Of a stretch of 64,000 nucleotides of DNA, positions 46,095 through 56,370 are shown one piece after another. Numbering within the stretch: the stretch's first letter is position 1; each line of letters begins with the position of its first letter. The DNA lies in contig NZ_AP026978.1 of NCBI RefSeq assembly GCF_027924405.1, positions 1,612,001 through 1,676,000 of the forward strand. The letters run 5' to 3'. The notes under the pieces are model-generated. The model worked only from the letters and a program-made list of their open reading frames with translations, was not told the DNA's origin and ran no database searches. The translations under genes and the position numbers were made by a program. Source of the DNA: Nocardia sputorum. Its GTDB lineage: Bacteria > Actinomycetota > Actinomycetes > Mycobacteriales > Mycobacteriaceae.

Positions 46095-46129
46095 CGATTT
46101 CTGGCGTGATCGTCCGGTCTGGCACAATG
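46095..46129 (+). promoter_or_regulatory. rpsP promoter (shared ribosomal-protein promoter motif)
   Basis: CGATTTCT (46095-46102), 15 bp, TCTGGCACAATG (46118-46129). The same two blocks at the same spacing precede rplS (56842-56876). CACAAT is the likely -10 and the TTTCT block the -35. The leader to the rpsP start would be about 140 nt. Confidence 0.65.
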
Positions 46130-46274
46130 GACCACCGTCCTTCCGGACAAGTGTCAGCCCGTCTCCGGTTCCGTACCGCGCGGCGGTCACACACTCGAAA
46201 GCGCAAAACCGGGCTCGCAGACCATGCGGGTCGCCGAATTGCGTCGTGACCAACCAACGAAAGGCAGATCAGCA

Positions 46275-46706
46275 GTGGCTGTTCGCATCAAGCTCACCCG
46301 CATGGGCAAGATCCGCAACCCGCAGTACCGCGTCGTCGTCGCCGACGCCCGCACCCGCCGCGACGGCCGGGCCATCGAGTCCATCGGCAAGTACCACCCG
46401 AAGGAAGAGCCCTCGCTGATCGAGATCGACTCCGAGCGCGCGCAGTACTGGCTTGGCGTGGGCGCGCAGCCGACCGAGCCGGTCCTGCAGCTGCTGAAGA
46501 TCACCGGCGACTGGCAGAAGTTCAAGGGCATCGACGGCGCCGAGGGCACCCTGAAGGTCAAGCCGGCCAAGCCGTCGAAGCTGGACCTGTTCAACGCCGC
46601 GCTGGCCGCCGCCGACAACGAGCCGGTCGCCGAGGCCGTCACGCCCAAGAAGAAGGGCAAGAAGGACGCCGAAGATGGCGCCGAGTCCGCTGAGGCCGCC
46701 GAGTAA
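46275..46706 (+). CDS. rpsP: 30S ribosomal protein S16
   Basis: S16 starts [20 protein letters not shown], continues with [19 protein letters not shown] and [19 protein letters not shown], and ends in an Ala/Lys/Glu-rich extension ([11 protein letters not shown]) usual in actinobacteria; total 143 residues. The GTG at 46275 is used because it gives the S16 N-terminus; AAAGG lies about 11 bases upstream. It heads the rpsP-khpA-rimM-trmD operon. Confidence 0.97.
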   Translation: MAVRIKLTRMGKIRNPQYRVVVADARTRRDGRAIESIGKYHPKEEPSLIEIDSERAQYWLGVGAQPTEPVLQLLKITGDWQKFKGIDGAEGTLKVKPAKPSKLDLFNAALAAADNEPVAEAVTPKKKGKKDAEDGAESAEAAE

Positions 46707-46770
46707 TGTCCCCCGCCGCCCATGGACCGGCCCGGACGACGGGTGAGTCGCGTCTCGAGGTGATGGAGCA

Positions 46771-47013
46771 GTGAGCGCCGTCGTCGCCGATGCCGTCGAG
46801 CACTTGGTGCGCGGCATCGTCGCCAATCCCGATGACGTCCGCGTCGAGCTGATCACCGGCCGCCGCGGGCGCACCGTCGAGGTGCACGTTCATCCCGATG
46901 ACCTGGGCAAAGTGATCGGCCGCGGCGGACGCACCGCGACCGCGCTGCGCACCCTCGTCGCCGGTATCGGCGGCCGGGGCATCCGGGTCGACGTGGTCGA
47001 CACCGACCAGTAG
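46771..47013 (+). CDS. khpA: KH-domain RNA-binding protein KhpA
   Basis: The 80-residue single-KH protein has HLVRGIVANPDDVRVELI and the RNA-binding GXXG loop in KVIGRGGRTATALRTLV. Homologues in other bacteria pair with KhpB/Jag and bind many RNAs. The GTG start is 64 bp after rpsP, and its stop TAG is immediately followed by the rimM ATG. Position between rpsP and rimM is conserved across Gram-positive bacteria. Confidence 0.93.
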   Translation: MSAVVADAVEHLVRGIVANPDDVRVELITGRRGRTVEVHVHPDDLGKVIGRGGRTATALRTLVAGIGGRGIRVDVVDTDQ

Positions 47014-47538
47014 ATGGAACTCGTCGTCGGACGGGTCGCCAAGTCGCACGGTGTGCGCGGCGAACTCGTCGTCGAGGTGCGCACCGACGAGCCAGAGGCG
47101 CGTTTCGCGCCGGGCACCAGGTTGCGCGGCCGGCTGCCGCGAGCGGCGGAGGTCCGCGAATTCACCGTGGAGTCGGCCCGGGAGCACTCGGGCCGACTTC
47201 TGGTGTTCCTGGCCGGCGTGACCGACCGCACGGCGTCCGACGCGCTGCGCGGGATGCTGTTCGTGGTCGACAGCGCCGAGCTCCCGCCGTCCGAGGACCC
47301 GGACGAGTTCTACGACCACGAGTTGGAGGGGCTGGAGGTCCGGCTCGCCGACGGCACGGTGGTCGGATCCGTGCGCGAAGTGCTGCACTCCGCTGCCGGT
47401 GAGCTGCTCGAGGTGCGTGCCGCCGACGATGGGCGGGAGATCCTGATCCCGTTCGTCACCGCGATCGTGCCGACGGTGTCCCTCGCCGAGGGTGTGATCG
47501 TGATCGATCCGCCCGAGGGCCTGCTCGACCCGGAATGA
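47014..47538 (+). CDS. rimM: Ribosome maturation factor RimM
   Basis: RimM assists 30S head assembly with S19. The 174-residue protein has the N-terminal [20 protein letters not shown] and the PRC-barrel part [20 protein letters not shown] and [14 protein letters not shown]. Its ATG abuts the khpA stop with no gap. The trmD start is 73 bp downstream. Confidence 0.95.
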   Translation: MELVVGRVAKSHGVRGELVVEVRTDEPEARFAPGTRLRGRLPRAAEVREFTVESAREHSGRLLVFLAGVTDRTASDALRGMLFVVDSAELPPSEDPDEFYDHELEGLEVRLADGTVVGSVREVLHSAAGELLEVRAADDGREILIPFVTAIVPTVSLAEGVIVIDPPEGLLDPE

Positions 47539-47611
47539 GGCGGTGCGGAATTCGCTCCCGCGTCGCGCGCCCGGCCGGTGCGACGCGGCCCGGCGGCGAG
47601 AGGAGACAGGC

Positions 47612-48316
47612 ATGAAACTCGACGTCGTCACGATCTTCCCGGAATACCTGGAGCCGCTGCGCACGGCGCTGCTCGGGAAGGCGATCGACAAGGGACTGAT
47701 CTCGCTCACGGTGCACGACCTGCGCCGCTGGACGCATGACGTGCACAAGTCCGTCGACGACGCCCCCTACGGAGGTGGGCCGGGCATGGTCATGAAGCCG
47801 ACCGTGTGGGGCGCCGCGCTCGACGAGGTCTGCCCCGACGACGCACTACTCGTGGTCCCCACCCCGGCCGGAGTGCCGTTCACGCAGTCGACCGCGCACC
47901 GCTGGGCCGCCGAGCGGCATCTGGTCTTCGCCTGCGGCCGCTACGAGGGCATCGACCAGCGCGTCTTCGATGACGCCGCCCGCCGCGTGCGGGTCGAGGA
48001 GGTCAGCATCGGCGACTACGTGCTGATCGGCGGCGAGGCAGCCGTACTGGTGATGACCGAGGCCGTGGTCCGGCTGCTGCCGGGCGTGCTCGGCAATCAG
48101 CAATCCCATCAAGAAGATTCGTTCTCCGACGGGCTGCTCGAAGGCCCCAGCTACACCCGCCCGGTCTCCTGGCGCGGCCTCGACGTCCCGCCGATCCTGC
48201 TGTCCGGTGACCACGCGAAAGTCGCGGCCTGGCGGCGGGAGCAATCCCTCGCCCGCACCCGCGAACGCCGCCCCGACCTGCTGGCGGCCCAGGACGAGGC
48301 CGGACCCGGGCGATAG
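47612..48316 (+). CDS. trmD: tRNA (guanine-N1)-methyltransferase TrmD
   Basis: TrmD methylates G37 of tRNAs reading CNN codons, preventing frameshifts. The 234-residue protein starts [17 protein letters not shown] and has [15 protein letters not shown], the knotted SAM site [34 protein letters not shown] and [29 protein letters not shown] precedes ATG 47612; an earlier in-frame start at 47543 is not supported. Confidence 0.96.
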   Translation: MKLDVVTIFPEYLEPLRTALLGKAIDKGLISLTVHDLRRWTHDVHKSVDDAPYGGGPGMVMKPTVWGAALDEVCPDDALLVVPTPAGVPFTQSTAHRWAAERHLVFACGRYEGIDQRVFDDAARRVRVEEVSIGDYVLIGGEAAVLVMTEAVVRLLPGVLGNQQSHQEDSFSDGLLEGPSYTRPVSWRGLDVPPILLSGDHAKVAAWRREQSLARTRERRPDLLAAQDEAGPGR

Positions 48317-48641
48317 ACCGGATTCGCCTCGCTCCCAGCCCGAGGGCCACATATCGTCTCGTAGCCGTGCGGTGCGGCGCGCTGTCCCATCCGGCTCGCT
48401 TCGAGTTGGTTTCCGGCGCGCGGACGATCGACTCCTCCGAACTCGACGCGGCCGCCCATGCGGCGTAGGACGCGTTGGTCGACGTCGTCGCCCGATGCCA
48501 GACCGCGGGGGACCTTCCGGCTCCCGGCCTTGCGCAGGGCGCCGCCGATCCGGCCGCCTCGCCGCGAAGGGCGAGGCCGAGCCGACGCCGCCGACCTGCT
48601 CGCCTATCTCCGTCCGGCGTCGTGCCGGGGACCATCACGTC
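48317..48641. other. Gap holding a gene remnant
   Basis: The only content recognised between trmD and the LuxR-type gene is the TetR-like fragment annotated separately. The far end has frames that contradict one another, typical of decay. Confidence 0.5.
48367..48560 (+). pseudogene. Fragment of a TetR-family C-terminal (WHG-like) domain
   Basis: From GTG 48367 one frame reads LSHPARFELVSGARTIDSSE and LDAAAHAA, meets an in-frame TAG at 48466-48468, then resumes as DALVDVVARCQTAGDLPAP. The pattern of a Pro-x-x-Phe-Glu-Leu segment followed by A-LV-VV-RCQ-AGDL resembles the ligand domain of WHG-type TetR regulators. No helix-turn-helix precedes it, and the frame is lost after about 48550. It is therefore read as a broken remnant. 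Confidence 0.45.
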
Positions 48642-49493
48642 TCACGGCAGCAGGCCGTGGCGGCGGGCGGCCACCACCGCCTCGTGCCGGGAGTGGGCGT
48701 CGAGTTTGACCATCGCGTTGCGCAGATAGCTCTTCACGGTTTCCGGTCCGAGTGAAAGGCGTTGCGCCGCTTCCTGATTGGTGCAGCCCAGGGCGATCTG
48801 GGAGAGCACGTCGAGTTCGCGGCGGGACAGTTTCGGGCGATCGGGGTGCGGCTCGCCGGTGAGGACCCGGGTGAGTCGCTCGCACACCGCGTGCAGGCGT
48901 CCGCGCAAGCGGTCGTCGTCGGCCGAGCGCGCCATGTCGCGCAGTTCGGCGTGGATGTCGCGCAGTTCCTCGGTGATCGCCGGGGCCGCCGAAGGAGACG
49001 GCGCGGCCGCCTCCAGCATCCGCAGCCTGCGGTCGACCTCGTCGCGCACGGCGATCTCAGTGGCCAGGCGGCGACCGGCCTGGACGACGAGATCCGCGGT
49101 GCGGTCGCCCAGCGGGCTCGCCCCACGCGTCGCGGCGTAGAGCACCGCGCGGGAGCGGCGGTCCACCACCACGGGCACGGCCAGCACGGAGCGGATGCCC
49201 TCGCCCGCGACCGGCCCGTCGTAGTCGTGGGTGATCGAGGAGGCGCGGCGATAGTCCGAGACCGCGGCGGGCCGCCCGGAATCCATCACGCGGCCGCCCA
49301 GTCCCGAGGTCCGCACGACGGCCAGGCCGCGCAGGCCGTTGGTCAGCGTGCCGACGAATTCGGAGAGCAACAGCGCGTCGCCGTGCACCTCGCCACCGAA
49401 CGCCACCGGCACGCCCGCGGTGCTCGCCACCCAGCGGATCTCGGCACGCAGAGCATCGCTGTCGCGCGGGCGCAGCAGAGCGGTGTGGGTCAC
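48642..49493 (-). CDS. GAF-LuxR transcriptional regulator
   Basis: The 283-residue regulator has a GAF-type sensory domain at about 20-165 ([40 protein letters not shown]), a helical linker, and a C-terminal LuxR helix-turn-helix ([40 protein letters not shown]). GTG 49493 has AGGGG about nine bases upstream. It is divergent from the acyl-CoA ligase pair and probably regulates it, as in other actinobacterial fatty-acid or aromatic-acid clusters; a dyad lies between them. Confidence 0.88.
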   Translation of the reverse strand: MTHTALLRPRDSDALRAEIRWVASTAGVPVAFGGEVHGDALLLSEFVGTLTNGLRGLAVVRTSGLGGRVMDSGRPAAVSDYRRASSITHDYDGPVAGEGIRSVLAVPVVVDRRSRAVLYAATRGASPLGDRTADLVVQAGRRLATEIAVRDEVDRRLRMLEAAAPSPSAAPAITEELRDIHAELRDMARSADDDRLRGRLHAVCERLTRVLTGEPHPDRPKLSRRELDVLSQIALGCTNQEAAQRLSLGPETVKSYLRNAMVKLDAHSRHEAVVAARRHGLLP

Positions 49494-49527
49494 GGGACTC
49501 ACCCCTTTTCGGGGGTAGTGGGCGGCG

Positions 49528-49544
49528 GGATGTGACCCACATCC
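49528..49544. promoter_or_regulatory. Candidate LuxR-regulator operator
   Basis: GGATGTG-ACC-CACATCC is a perfect 7-bp inverted repeat with a 3-bp centre. It lies 34 bp from the regulator start and 48 bp from the ligase start. Confidence 0.5.
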
Positions 49545-49592
49545 TATTGCACACCCGGGTTGCGCTGGATCACAGAACGAGGAGAACCGAAG

Positions 49593-51227
49593 ATGGGCAC
49601 CGATCCGAATCAGCGGGTGCGCGAACTGCTGGACTGTTACGACCGCGCCGACGCGTCGGCGGCGGACCTGCTGTGCGACCGGCACCCGGCCGACCGGGTC
49701 GCCTTCACGATCGTCGAGGCCGACCTGTCCTCGACCGACCTCACCTACGGCGAACTGCGCGAACGCTCCGCCCGGTTTGCCGCCGCGCTCGCCGGGCTCG
49801 GCGTCGAGCCCGGCGACCGAGTCGCCACGCTGATGGCGAAGTCGGCCGACCTGGTGGTGGCGTTGCTCGGCATCTGGCGGCGCGGCGCGGTGCACGTGCC
49901 GCTGTTCACCGCCTTCGCGCCGCCCGCCATCGCCCTGCGGTTGACCGCGAGCCGGGCATCGGTCGTCGTCGCCGATGCCGACCAGGCGCCGAAGCTGGCG
50001 CCCGGACCGGATCTGCCCGCCGACCCGCCTTGGCGGTTGATCGTCGTGGGCGCCGAGGTCCCGGCGAGCGCACTGCGGTTCGACGACCTGCTCGACGCCC
50101 ACTCGGCCACCCACCCGCACGCCCGTCCGGTCACGGTCGGCGGCGACGGACTGCTGGTCCAGCTGTTCACCAGCGGAACCACGGGCACACCCAAGGGCGT
50201 CCCGATTCCGCTGCGCGCGCTCGCCTCGTTCCACGTCTATCAGGAATTCGCGCTGGACGTCCGGCCCGACGACGTCTTCTGGAACGCCGCCGACCCGGGT
50301 TGGGCATACGGCCTCTACTACGCCATCCTCGGCCCGCTGGCCACCGGTATCCGCAGCATCCTGCTGCACGCGGGTTTCTCCGCCCCGCTCACCTGGCAGG
50401 TGCTGGACACCTTCGGCGTCACGAACTTCGCCGCCGCCCCGACCGTCTATCGCGCGTTGCGCGCCGACAGCACCACGCCGCCCGTGCATTCCCGGCTGCG
50501 CCGCGCCTCCTCGGCTGGGGAGCCGCTGACGCCGGAGGTCGTCGCCTGGTCCGTCGAATATCTGGGTGTCGCGGTGCGCGACCACTACGGCCAGACCGAG
50601 CACGGCATGGTCATCTGCAACGCCTGGCACGAAGACCTCGACATCGAGACTCCCGCGGGATCGATGGGGCGCTCGTTGCCGGGCTGGACCTGCGCCGTGC
50701 TCGCCGACGACGCCGACATCGTCGCCCGGCCAGGGCAATTGGGGCGCGTCGCGATCGACACCGAACGCAGCCCGCTGCTGTGGTTCCTCGGCTACCTCGA
50801 CGCCCCGGAACGTACCGCGCAGCGTTACACCGCAGACGGCCGCTGGTATCTGACCGGCGACGCGGGCTCGCAGGACGCCGACGGCTTCTTCCGTTTCTCC
50901 TCCCGCGACGACGACGTGATCATCATGGCGGGCTACCGCATCGGCCCGTTCGAAGTGGAGAGTGTGCTGGTGCTGCACGAGCAGGTCGCGGAGGCGGCCG
51001 TGGTCGGCATGCCGGACGAATTGCGCGGGGAAGTGCTCGAGGCGTTCGTCGTGCTGCGCGACGGCGCGGAAGGCGGTCCGGAGCTGGAAGCCGAGTTGCA
51101 GAGCCTGGTGAAGCGGAAGTTCGCCGCGCACGCCTATCCGCGCAAGGTCCACTTCGTGGACGGCCTGCCGAAGACGCCCAGCGGCAAGGTGCAGCGGTTC
51201 GTGCTGCGGCAGGGCGGTGCCCGATGA
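49593..51227 (+). CDS. AMP-forming acyl-CoA synthetase, short/medium-chain type
   Basis: The 544-residue ANL-superfamily ligase activates a carboxylic acid as acyl-AMP, then acyl-CoA. Motifs: the ATP loop [14 protein letters not shown] near residue 195, [31 protein letters not shown] with the ribose-binding Asp, and C-terminal [13 protein letters not shown] and [14 protein letters not shown] with the catalytic lysine. The overall pattern resembles acetate/propionate- or medium-chain-type enzymes; the substrate is not known. GAGGAGAAC precedes the ATG. The stop overlaps the next ligase start by four bases (ATGA). Confidence 0.88.
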   Translation: MGTDPNQRVRELLDCYDRADASAADLLCDRHPADRVAFTIVEADLSSTDLTYGELRERSARFAAALAGLGVEPGDRVATLMAKSADLVVALLGIWRRGAVHVPLFTAFAPPAIALRLTASRASVVVADADQAPKLAPGPDLPADPPWRLIVVGAEVPASALRFDDLLDAHSATHPHARPVTVGGDGLLVQLFTSGTTGTPKGVPIPLRALASFHVYQEFALDVRPDDVFWNAADPGWAYGLYYAILGPLATGIRSILLHAGFSAPLTWQVLDTFGVTNFAAAPTVYRALRADSTTPPVHSRLRRASSAGEPLTPEVVAWSVEYLGVAVRDHYGQTEHGMVICNAWHEDLDIETPAGSMGRSLPGWTCAVLADDADIVARPGQLGRVAIDTERSPLLWFLGYLDAPERTAQRYTADGRWYLTGDAGSQDADGFFRFSSRDDDVIIMAGYRIGPFEVESVLVLHEQVAEAAVVGMPDELRGEVLEAFVVLRDGAEGGPELEAELQSLVKRKFAAHAYPRKVHFVDGLPKTPSGKVQRFVLRQGGAR

Positions 51228-52864
51228 CCTCGGCCGCCGCGCTGCCCCTCCCCAGTTACGCCTCCGGTATCTCGGACGTCCCCCTGCTCGGCGACACCAT
51301 CGGCGGCAATCTCGATCGCACGGTGGCGGCGTTCCCGGATCGGGAAGCGCTGGTGGACCGGCCGAGCGGACGGCGCTGGACCTACCGTGCGCTCGGCGCC
51401 GCCGTCGACGCGCTGGCCTGTGGACTCGCCGGCCAGGGCATCGGCAAGGGCGACCGGGTCGGCATCTGGGCGCCGAACTGCGCGGAATGGTTCCTCGTGC
51501 AATACGCCACGGCGAAGATCGGCGCGATCCTGGTCAACATCAACCCCGCCTACCGCACCAGCGAACTGGAGTACGTGCTGCGCCAGGCGGGCGTGCGGAT
51601 GCTCATCGCGGCCGAGCGGTTCAAGTCTTCGGACTACGTCGCGATGATCGAACAGGTCCGGCCGGATTGCCCGGCGCTGACCGAGGTGCTCGTGCTGGGC
51701 ACGCCCGCGTGGGACGCGCTGACTCGCACCGCGATCGACGCCGATCGGCTCGCCACGCTGGGTGCGCGGCTGTCGGCCGACGACCCGATCAACATCCAGT
51801 ACACCTCCGGCACAACGGGTTTCCCTAAGGGCGCCACGCTCAGCCATCACAACATCCTGAACAACGGATATTTCGTCGGCGAGTTGTGCGGATACACCGA
51901 ACAGGACCGGATCTGCGTCCCGACGCCCTTCTATCACTGCTTCGGGATGGTCATGGGCAACCTCGCGAGCACCAGCCACGGTGCGGCCATCGTCATCCCG
52001 GCGCCGTCGTTCGATCCGAAGGCGACGCTGGCCGCGGTCGCGGCGGAGCGCTGCACCTCGCTCTACGGCGTGCCGACGATGTTCATCGACATGCTCGCCG
52101 AACTGGAAACGGCGGCTGTGGATCTGTCCACGCTGCGCACCGGGATCATGGCAGGCTCGCCGTGCCCGGTCGAGGTGATGAAGCGAGTGATCGGCCGGAT
52201 GGGTATGCGCGAGGTGAGCATCTGCTACGGCATGACCGAGACGTCGCCGGTCAGCACCCAGACCCGGCGCGACGACGGCATCGACCGGCGCACCGCGACG
52301 GTCGGCCGGGTGGGGCCGCACCTGGAGGTCAAGATCGTCGATCCCGCAACCGGTCTCACGGTGCCGCGCGGCGAACCCGGTGAGCTGTGCACGCGTGGCT
52401 ACTCGGTGATGCTCGGGTACTGGGACGATCCGGAGAAGACCGCCGAGGCCATCGATGCCGCCCGCTGGATGCACACCGGCGACATCGGCGTGATGGACGC
52501 CGAGGGCTACGTGGCCGTCACCGGCCGGATCAAGGACATGGTCATCCGCGGCGGTGAGAACATCTACCCCCGCGAGATCGAGGAATTCCTCTACACCCAT
52601 CCCGACATCCTGGACGCGCAGGTGATCGGCGTACCGGACCCGAAGTACGGCGAGGAGCTGATGGCCTGGGTCCGGATGCGCGAGGGTGCAACGCCGTTGG
52701 ACGCCGCAGCCGTGCGTGAGTTCGCCGCGGGCAAGCTGGCGCACTTCAAGATTCCTCGCTACGTGCACGTGGTCGAGGAATTCCCGATGACGGTCACCGG
52801 CAAGATCCGCAAGGCGGAGATGCGGGAGCTGTCCAGGCGGCTGCTCGGGCTCGGCGAGGGTTGA
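51224..52864 (+). CDS. AMP-forming fatty-acyl-CoA synthetase (FadD35-like)
   Basis: The 546-residue ligase carries [18 protein letters not shown] near residue 195, [49 protein letters not shown] and [16 protein letters not shown] with the catalytic lysine. This resembles long/medium-chain fatty-acyl-CoA synthetases of the mycobacterial FadD35 group. Its ATG lies within the stop of the preceding ligase gene, so both are made from one transcript. The two ligases may use different chain lengths of related acids. Confidence 0.88.
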   Translation: MTSAAALPLPSYASGISDVPLLGDTIGGNLDRTVAAFPDREALVDRPSGRRWTYRALGAAVDALACGLAGQGIGKGDRVGIWAPNCAEWFLVQYATAKIGAILVNINPAYRTSELEYVLRQAGVRMLIAAERFKSSDYVAMIEQVRPDCPALTEVLVLGTPAWDALTRTAIDADRLATLGARLSADDPINIQYTSGTTGFPKGATLSHHNILNNGYFVGELCGYTEQDRICVPTPFYHCFGMVMGNLASTSHGAAIVIPAPSFDPKATLAAVAAERCTSLYGVPTMFIDMLAELETAAVDLSTLRTGIMAGSPCPVEVMKRVIGRMGMREVSICYGMTETSPVSTQTRRDDGIDRRTATVGRVGPHLEVKIVDPATGLTVPRGEPGELCTRGYSVMLGYWDDPEKTAEAIDAARWMHTGDIGVMDAEGYVAVTGRIKDMVIRGGENIYPREIEEFLYTHPDILDAQVIGVPDPKYGEELMAWVRMREGATPLDAAAVREFAAGKLAHFKIPRYVHVVEEFPMTVTGKIRKAEMRELSRRLLGLGEG

Positions 52865-52911
52865 GGTGGCGGGGTTCACCTGGGCGTGGACCGCGTGTCA
52901 GGCGGCGACTG

Positions 52912-52917
52912 TAGTGT
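52912..52917 (+). promoter_or_regulatory. Leaderless-type -10 box (tex)
   Basis: TAGTGT fits TANNNT and ends seven bases before the GTG chosen for tex at 52925. No ribosome site is present. Confidence 0.5.
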
Positions 52918-52924
52918 CTCCGAC

Positions 52925-55360
52925 GTGACGACAGCGCCCGAGACTGCCAGTGCAGAGTCCACACCCGCCGTGCCACGCTCCGACACCGCGGGCCCAGCCA
53001 GCGTGAACCGTCGTATCGCGGAGGAGCTCGCGGTGCGTGAGCCCCAGGTGCGCGCCGCCGTCGAGCTCCTCGACGCGGGCTCGACGGTGCCGTTCATCGC
53101 CCGGTACCGCAAGGAGGTCACCGGCGGACTGGACGACGCGCAGCTGCGCGTGCTCGAGGAACGTCTGCACTATCTGCGCGAACTCGACGAACGCCGCGCC
53201 TCGATCATCGAATCGATCCGCGGCCAAGGAAAACTCGACGACGCCCTGCACCGGCAGATCCTGCTCGCCGAGACCAAGGCCCGGCTCGAGGACATCTACC
53301 TGCCGTACAAGCCGAAGCGGCGCACGAAGGCGCAGATCGCGCGCGAGGCCGGGCACGAGCCGGTGGCCGATGCCCTGATCGAGGATCCGAACACCGATCC
53401 GGCGCAGTACACCGCCGAGCAACTCGACGGCGCGCGCGCCATCCTCGTCGAACGCTTCGCCGAGGACGCCGACCTGGTCGGCGAGTTGCGCGAACTGATG
53501 TGGAACCGCGGGCAGATCACCTCGACCGTGCGGGCGGGCAAGGAAGAAGCGGGCGCGAAGTTCGCCGACTATTTCGAGTTCAGCGAGCCGTTCGACAAGC
53601 TGCCCTCGCATCGCATCCTGGCGCTGCTGCGCGGCGAGAAGGAGGAGGTGCTCACGCTGCACCTCGAGCCGGACACCGAGGAGCCGCAGCCGGGCGAACG
53701 CACCGTCTACGAGGGCCGCATCGCCACGCGCTTCGGCATCGCCGACCGGGGCCGCCCCGCCGATTCCTGGCTGCTGGACACCGTGCGCTGGGCTTGGCGC
53801 ACCAAGCTGCAGGTCAGCCTCGGCATCGACACCAGGATGCGACTGCGGCAGGCCGCGGAGAAGGACGCGGTCGACGTGTTCGCCGCGAACCTGCGCGACC
53901 TGCTGCTCGCCGCCCCCGCGGGCACCCGTACGACGATGGGTCTGGACCCGGGCTACCGCACCGGCGTGAAGGTCGCGGTGGTCGACGCCACCGGCAAGGT
54001 CGTCGCCACCGAGGTGATCTATCCGCACAAGCCGCAGGGCCAGACCGAGAAGTCGCTTGCGGTGCTGGGCGCGCTGGTCGCCCGATTCGGCGTGGAGCTC
54101 ATCGCCATCGGCAACGGCACCGCCTCGCGCGAGACCGATGCCCTTGCCGCGGAATTGATCTCGCGGATCCCGGAGAACAAGCCCACCAAGATCGTGGTCT
54201 CCGAGGCGGGCGCGTCGGTGTACTCCGCCTCGGCCTACGCTTCGCAGGAGCTGCCCGACCTCGACGTCTCACTGCGCGGCGCGGTGTCGATCGCACGGCG
54301 GTTGCAGGACCCGCTGGCCGAGCTGGTGAAGATCGATCCGAAATCCATCGGCGTCGGCCAGTACCAGCACGACGTGTCCGAATCGCTGCTGGCCCGCTCG
54401 CTGGGCGCGGTGGTCGAGGACGCGGTGAACGCGGTCGGCGTCGACGTCAACACGGCCTCGGTGCCGCTGCTGTCGCGGGTGTCCGGCATCGCCGGGTCGG
54501 TGGCGGAGAGCATTGTGGCGCACCGGGACCAGAACGGCCCCTTCCGCAGCAGGACCGCGCTGCTCGACGTCCCGCGCCTGGGCCCGAAGGCGTTCGAGCA
54601 GTGCGCGGGCTTCCTGCGGATCCGCGGCGGCGACGATCCGCTGGATACCTCCGCGGTGCACCCGGAGGCGTATCCGGTGGTGCGGCGCATCCTCGAATCC
54701 ACCGGCCGCGGCATCGCCGAGGTCATCGGGAACACCACGGTCCTGCGCTCGCTGCGCGCAGGCGATTTCACCGACGAGCGCTTCGGTGTCCCGACCGTCA
54801 CCGACATCATCGCCGAGCTGGAGAAGCCGGGCCGCGACCCGCGTCCGGAGTTCAAGACCGCCGAGTTCGCCGCGGGCGTGGAGAAGGTCGCCGACCTGAA
54901 ACCGGGCATGGTGCTCGAAGGTGTGGTGACCAACGTGGCCGCGTTCGGCGCGTTCGTCGACGTGGGCGTGCACCAGGACGGTCTGGTGCACGTCTCGGCC
55001 ATGTCGCACAACTTCGTCAAGGATCCGCGCGAGGTGGTCAAGTCCGGCGACGTGGTCAAGGTCAAGGTGCTCGAGGTGGACGTGGCACGCCAGCGCATCG
55101 GCCTGTCGCTGCGCCTGGACGACGAGCCGGGCACACCCGCCAAGGGCGGCGACAACCGGCAGCGCGGTCAAGGCGGCCGATCCGACCAGGGTGGGCGCTC
55201 CGGAGGCGGCGAGCAGCGGCAGCGGCAGAATGGTCAGAACAGGCAACAGGGTCAGAACCGCAATCAAGGACAGGGGCGCGGCGGCAACCAGCGCCGGAAC
55301 GCGCCCGCACCGAGCGGCGCGATGGCGGATGCGCTGCGCAGGGCGGGTTTCGGCCAGTAG
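52925..55360 (+). CDS. tex: Tex-type RNA-binding transcription accessory protein
   Basis: The 811-residue protein has Tex landmarks: the N-terminal helical region with PFIARYRKEVTGGLDDAQLR and LEDIYLPYKPKRRTKAQIAR, the YqgF-like domain TMGLDPGYRTGVKVAVVD ... IGNGTASRETD, a helix-hairpin-helix (VAHRDQNGPFRSRTALLDVP), and an S1 domain from about residue 658 (GMVLEGVVTNVAAFGAFVDV). The C-terminus is a Gln/Gly/Arg/Asn-rich tail. The GTG 52925 is preceded by TAGTGT at leaderless spacing; an earlier in-frame opening at 52886 has no support. Confidence 0.94.
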   Translation: MTTAPETASAESTPAVPRSDTAGPASVNRRIAEELAVREPQVRAAVELLDAGSTVPFIARYRKEVTGGLDDAQLRVLEERLHYLRELDERRASIIESIRGQGKLDDALHRQILLAETKARLEDIYLPYKPKRRTKAQIAREAGHEPVADALIEDPNTDPAQYTAEQLDGARAILVERFAEDADLVGELRELMWNRGQITSTVRAGKEEAGAKFADYFEFSEPFDKLPSHRILALLRGEKEEVLTLHLEPDTEEPQPGERTVYEGRIATRFGIADRGRPADSWLLDTVRWAWRTKLQVSLGIDTRMRLRQAAEKDAVDVFAANLRDLLLAAPAGTRTTMGLDPGYRTGVKVAVVDATGKVVATEVIYPHKPQGQTEKSLAVLGALVARFGVELIAIGNGTASRETDALAAELISRIPENKPTKIVVSEAGASVYSASAYASQELPDLDVSLRGAVSIARRLQDPLAELVKIDPKSIGVGQYQHDVSESLLARSLGAVVEDAVNAVGVDVNTASVPLLSRVSGIAGSVAESIVAHRDQNGPFRSRTALLDVPRLGPKAFEQCAGFLRIRGGDDPLDTSAVHPEAYPVVRRILESTGRGIAEVIGNTTVLRSLRAGDFTDERFGVPTVTDIIAELEKPGRDPRPEFKTAEFAAGVEKVADLKPGMVLEGVVTNVAAFGAFVDVGVHQDGLVHVSAMSHNFVKDPREVVKSGDVVKVKVLEVDVARQRIGLSLRLDDEPGTPAKGGDNRQRGQGGRSDQGGRSGGGEQRQRQNGQNRQQGQNRNQGQGRGGNQRRNAPAPSGAMADALRRAGFGQ

Positions 55361-55387
55361 TCCGGTGCGCGGGAGGGAGTAGCGGCC

Positions 55388-56308
55388 ATGCGACGGTGGC
55401 TCCACGAGGACGTGATCGCCCAAGGGCGGCTGCCGTTGCTGTGCTTCCTCCTCGGATTCATCGTCGGATTCCTGTTCATCCGCGTCAGCGTCCGGCTCAT
55501 CCGGGCGCGGGTGCGGTGGTGGCCGGGCAATCTGCGGGCCGGTGACACGCACATCCATCACATGGTGTTCGGGGTCATCCTGGTGCTCGCCTCCGGCGTC
55601 GGCATGGTCGCCCAGTACCAGAGCGCCGACACGGCCACGGCGAGCATCCTGGCCGCCTCCTTCGGTGTGGGCGCGGCGCTGGTCCTCGACGAGTTCGCGC
55701 TGATCTTCTATCTGCGCGACGTGTACTGGGAGGAGCAGGGACGCACGTCGGTGGACGCGGTCTTCGTCGCGCTCGCCGTCACGGGATTGCTGCTGCTGGG
55801 CTTCCACCCGCTGTGGATGCTGGACATCAACGATTTCCGGCGCGATCCGAGCACCGAGGTGCGCGCCTTCGTCGTCGCGTTCGCGGTCGTCAATCTCGCT
55901 CTGGCGGCGATCGTGATCGCCAAAGGGAAGATCTGGACCGGCCTGTTCGGCATGTTCTTCCTGCCCCTGCTGGTCGTCGGTGCGCTGCGGTTGAGCCGTC
56001 CGGGTGCGCCGTGGGCGCGCTGGCGTTACGCCGACCGCAGGCGCCTGAGGTACCGGGCGATCGTCCGCGAACGGCGCTATCGCCGCCCGGTCATCCGCGC
56101 GAAGATCTTCGTGCAGGACCTGGTCGCGGGAAAACCGGACGTCGAGCACGTCCGCACGGCGGCGGAAGCGGAACTCACCCGCACGGTCGTGCCCGCTCCG
56201 CCCGCCCCGCACCGGCACCACTCGCTCTGGCACGCCGACCACGTTTCACTACACACGCCCGGCTCGCCGCCCGCCCAGGACGCGATCTCCGGCGAACAGA
56301 ATCGCTGA
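55388..56308 (+). CDS. Polytopic membrane protein, function unknown
   Basis: This 306-residue protein has five or six membrane helices (for example LLCFLLGFIVGFLFIRVSVR, MVFGVILVLASGVGMVAQY, AVFVALAVTGLLLLGFHPLW) with a conserved-looking GDTHIHH motif between the first two and an acidic DEFALIFYLRDVYWEEQGR loop. The C-terminal 100 residues are basic and cytoplasmic, ending in a His/Pro-rich tail. Similar integral membrane proteins occur in many actinobacteria without an assigned role. It starts 27 bp after tex. Confidence 0.8.
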   Translation: MRRWLHEDVIAQGRLPLLCFLLGFIVGFLFIRVSVRLIRARVRWWPGNLRAGDTHIHHMVFGVILVLASGVGMVAQYQSADTATASILAASFGVGAALVLDEFALIFYLRDVYWEEQGRTSVDAVFVALAVTGLLLLGFHPLWMLDINDFRRDPSTEVRAFVVAFAVVNLALAAIVIAKGKIWTGLFGMFFLPLLVVGALRLSRPGAPWARWRYADRRRLRYRAIVRERRYRRPVIRAKIFVQDLVAGKPDVEHVRTAAEAELTRTVVPAPPAPHRHHSLWHADHVSLHTPGSPPAQDAISGEQNR

Positions 56309-56351
56309 GAGCGGCGCATTCGGCGGAGATTCGACCTACCCTGCGCTATGC

Positions 56352-56364
56352 GTATACGTATACT
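56352..56364 (+). promoter_or_regulatory. Palindromic leaderless promoter
   Basis: The perfect 12-bp palindrome GTATACGTATAC (56352-56363) contains the -10-like TATACT (56359-56364), which ends six bases before GTG 56371. A protein binding the palindrome would cover the -10 element. Confidence 0.5.
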
Positions 56365-56370
56365 GTGATC

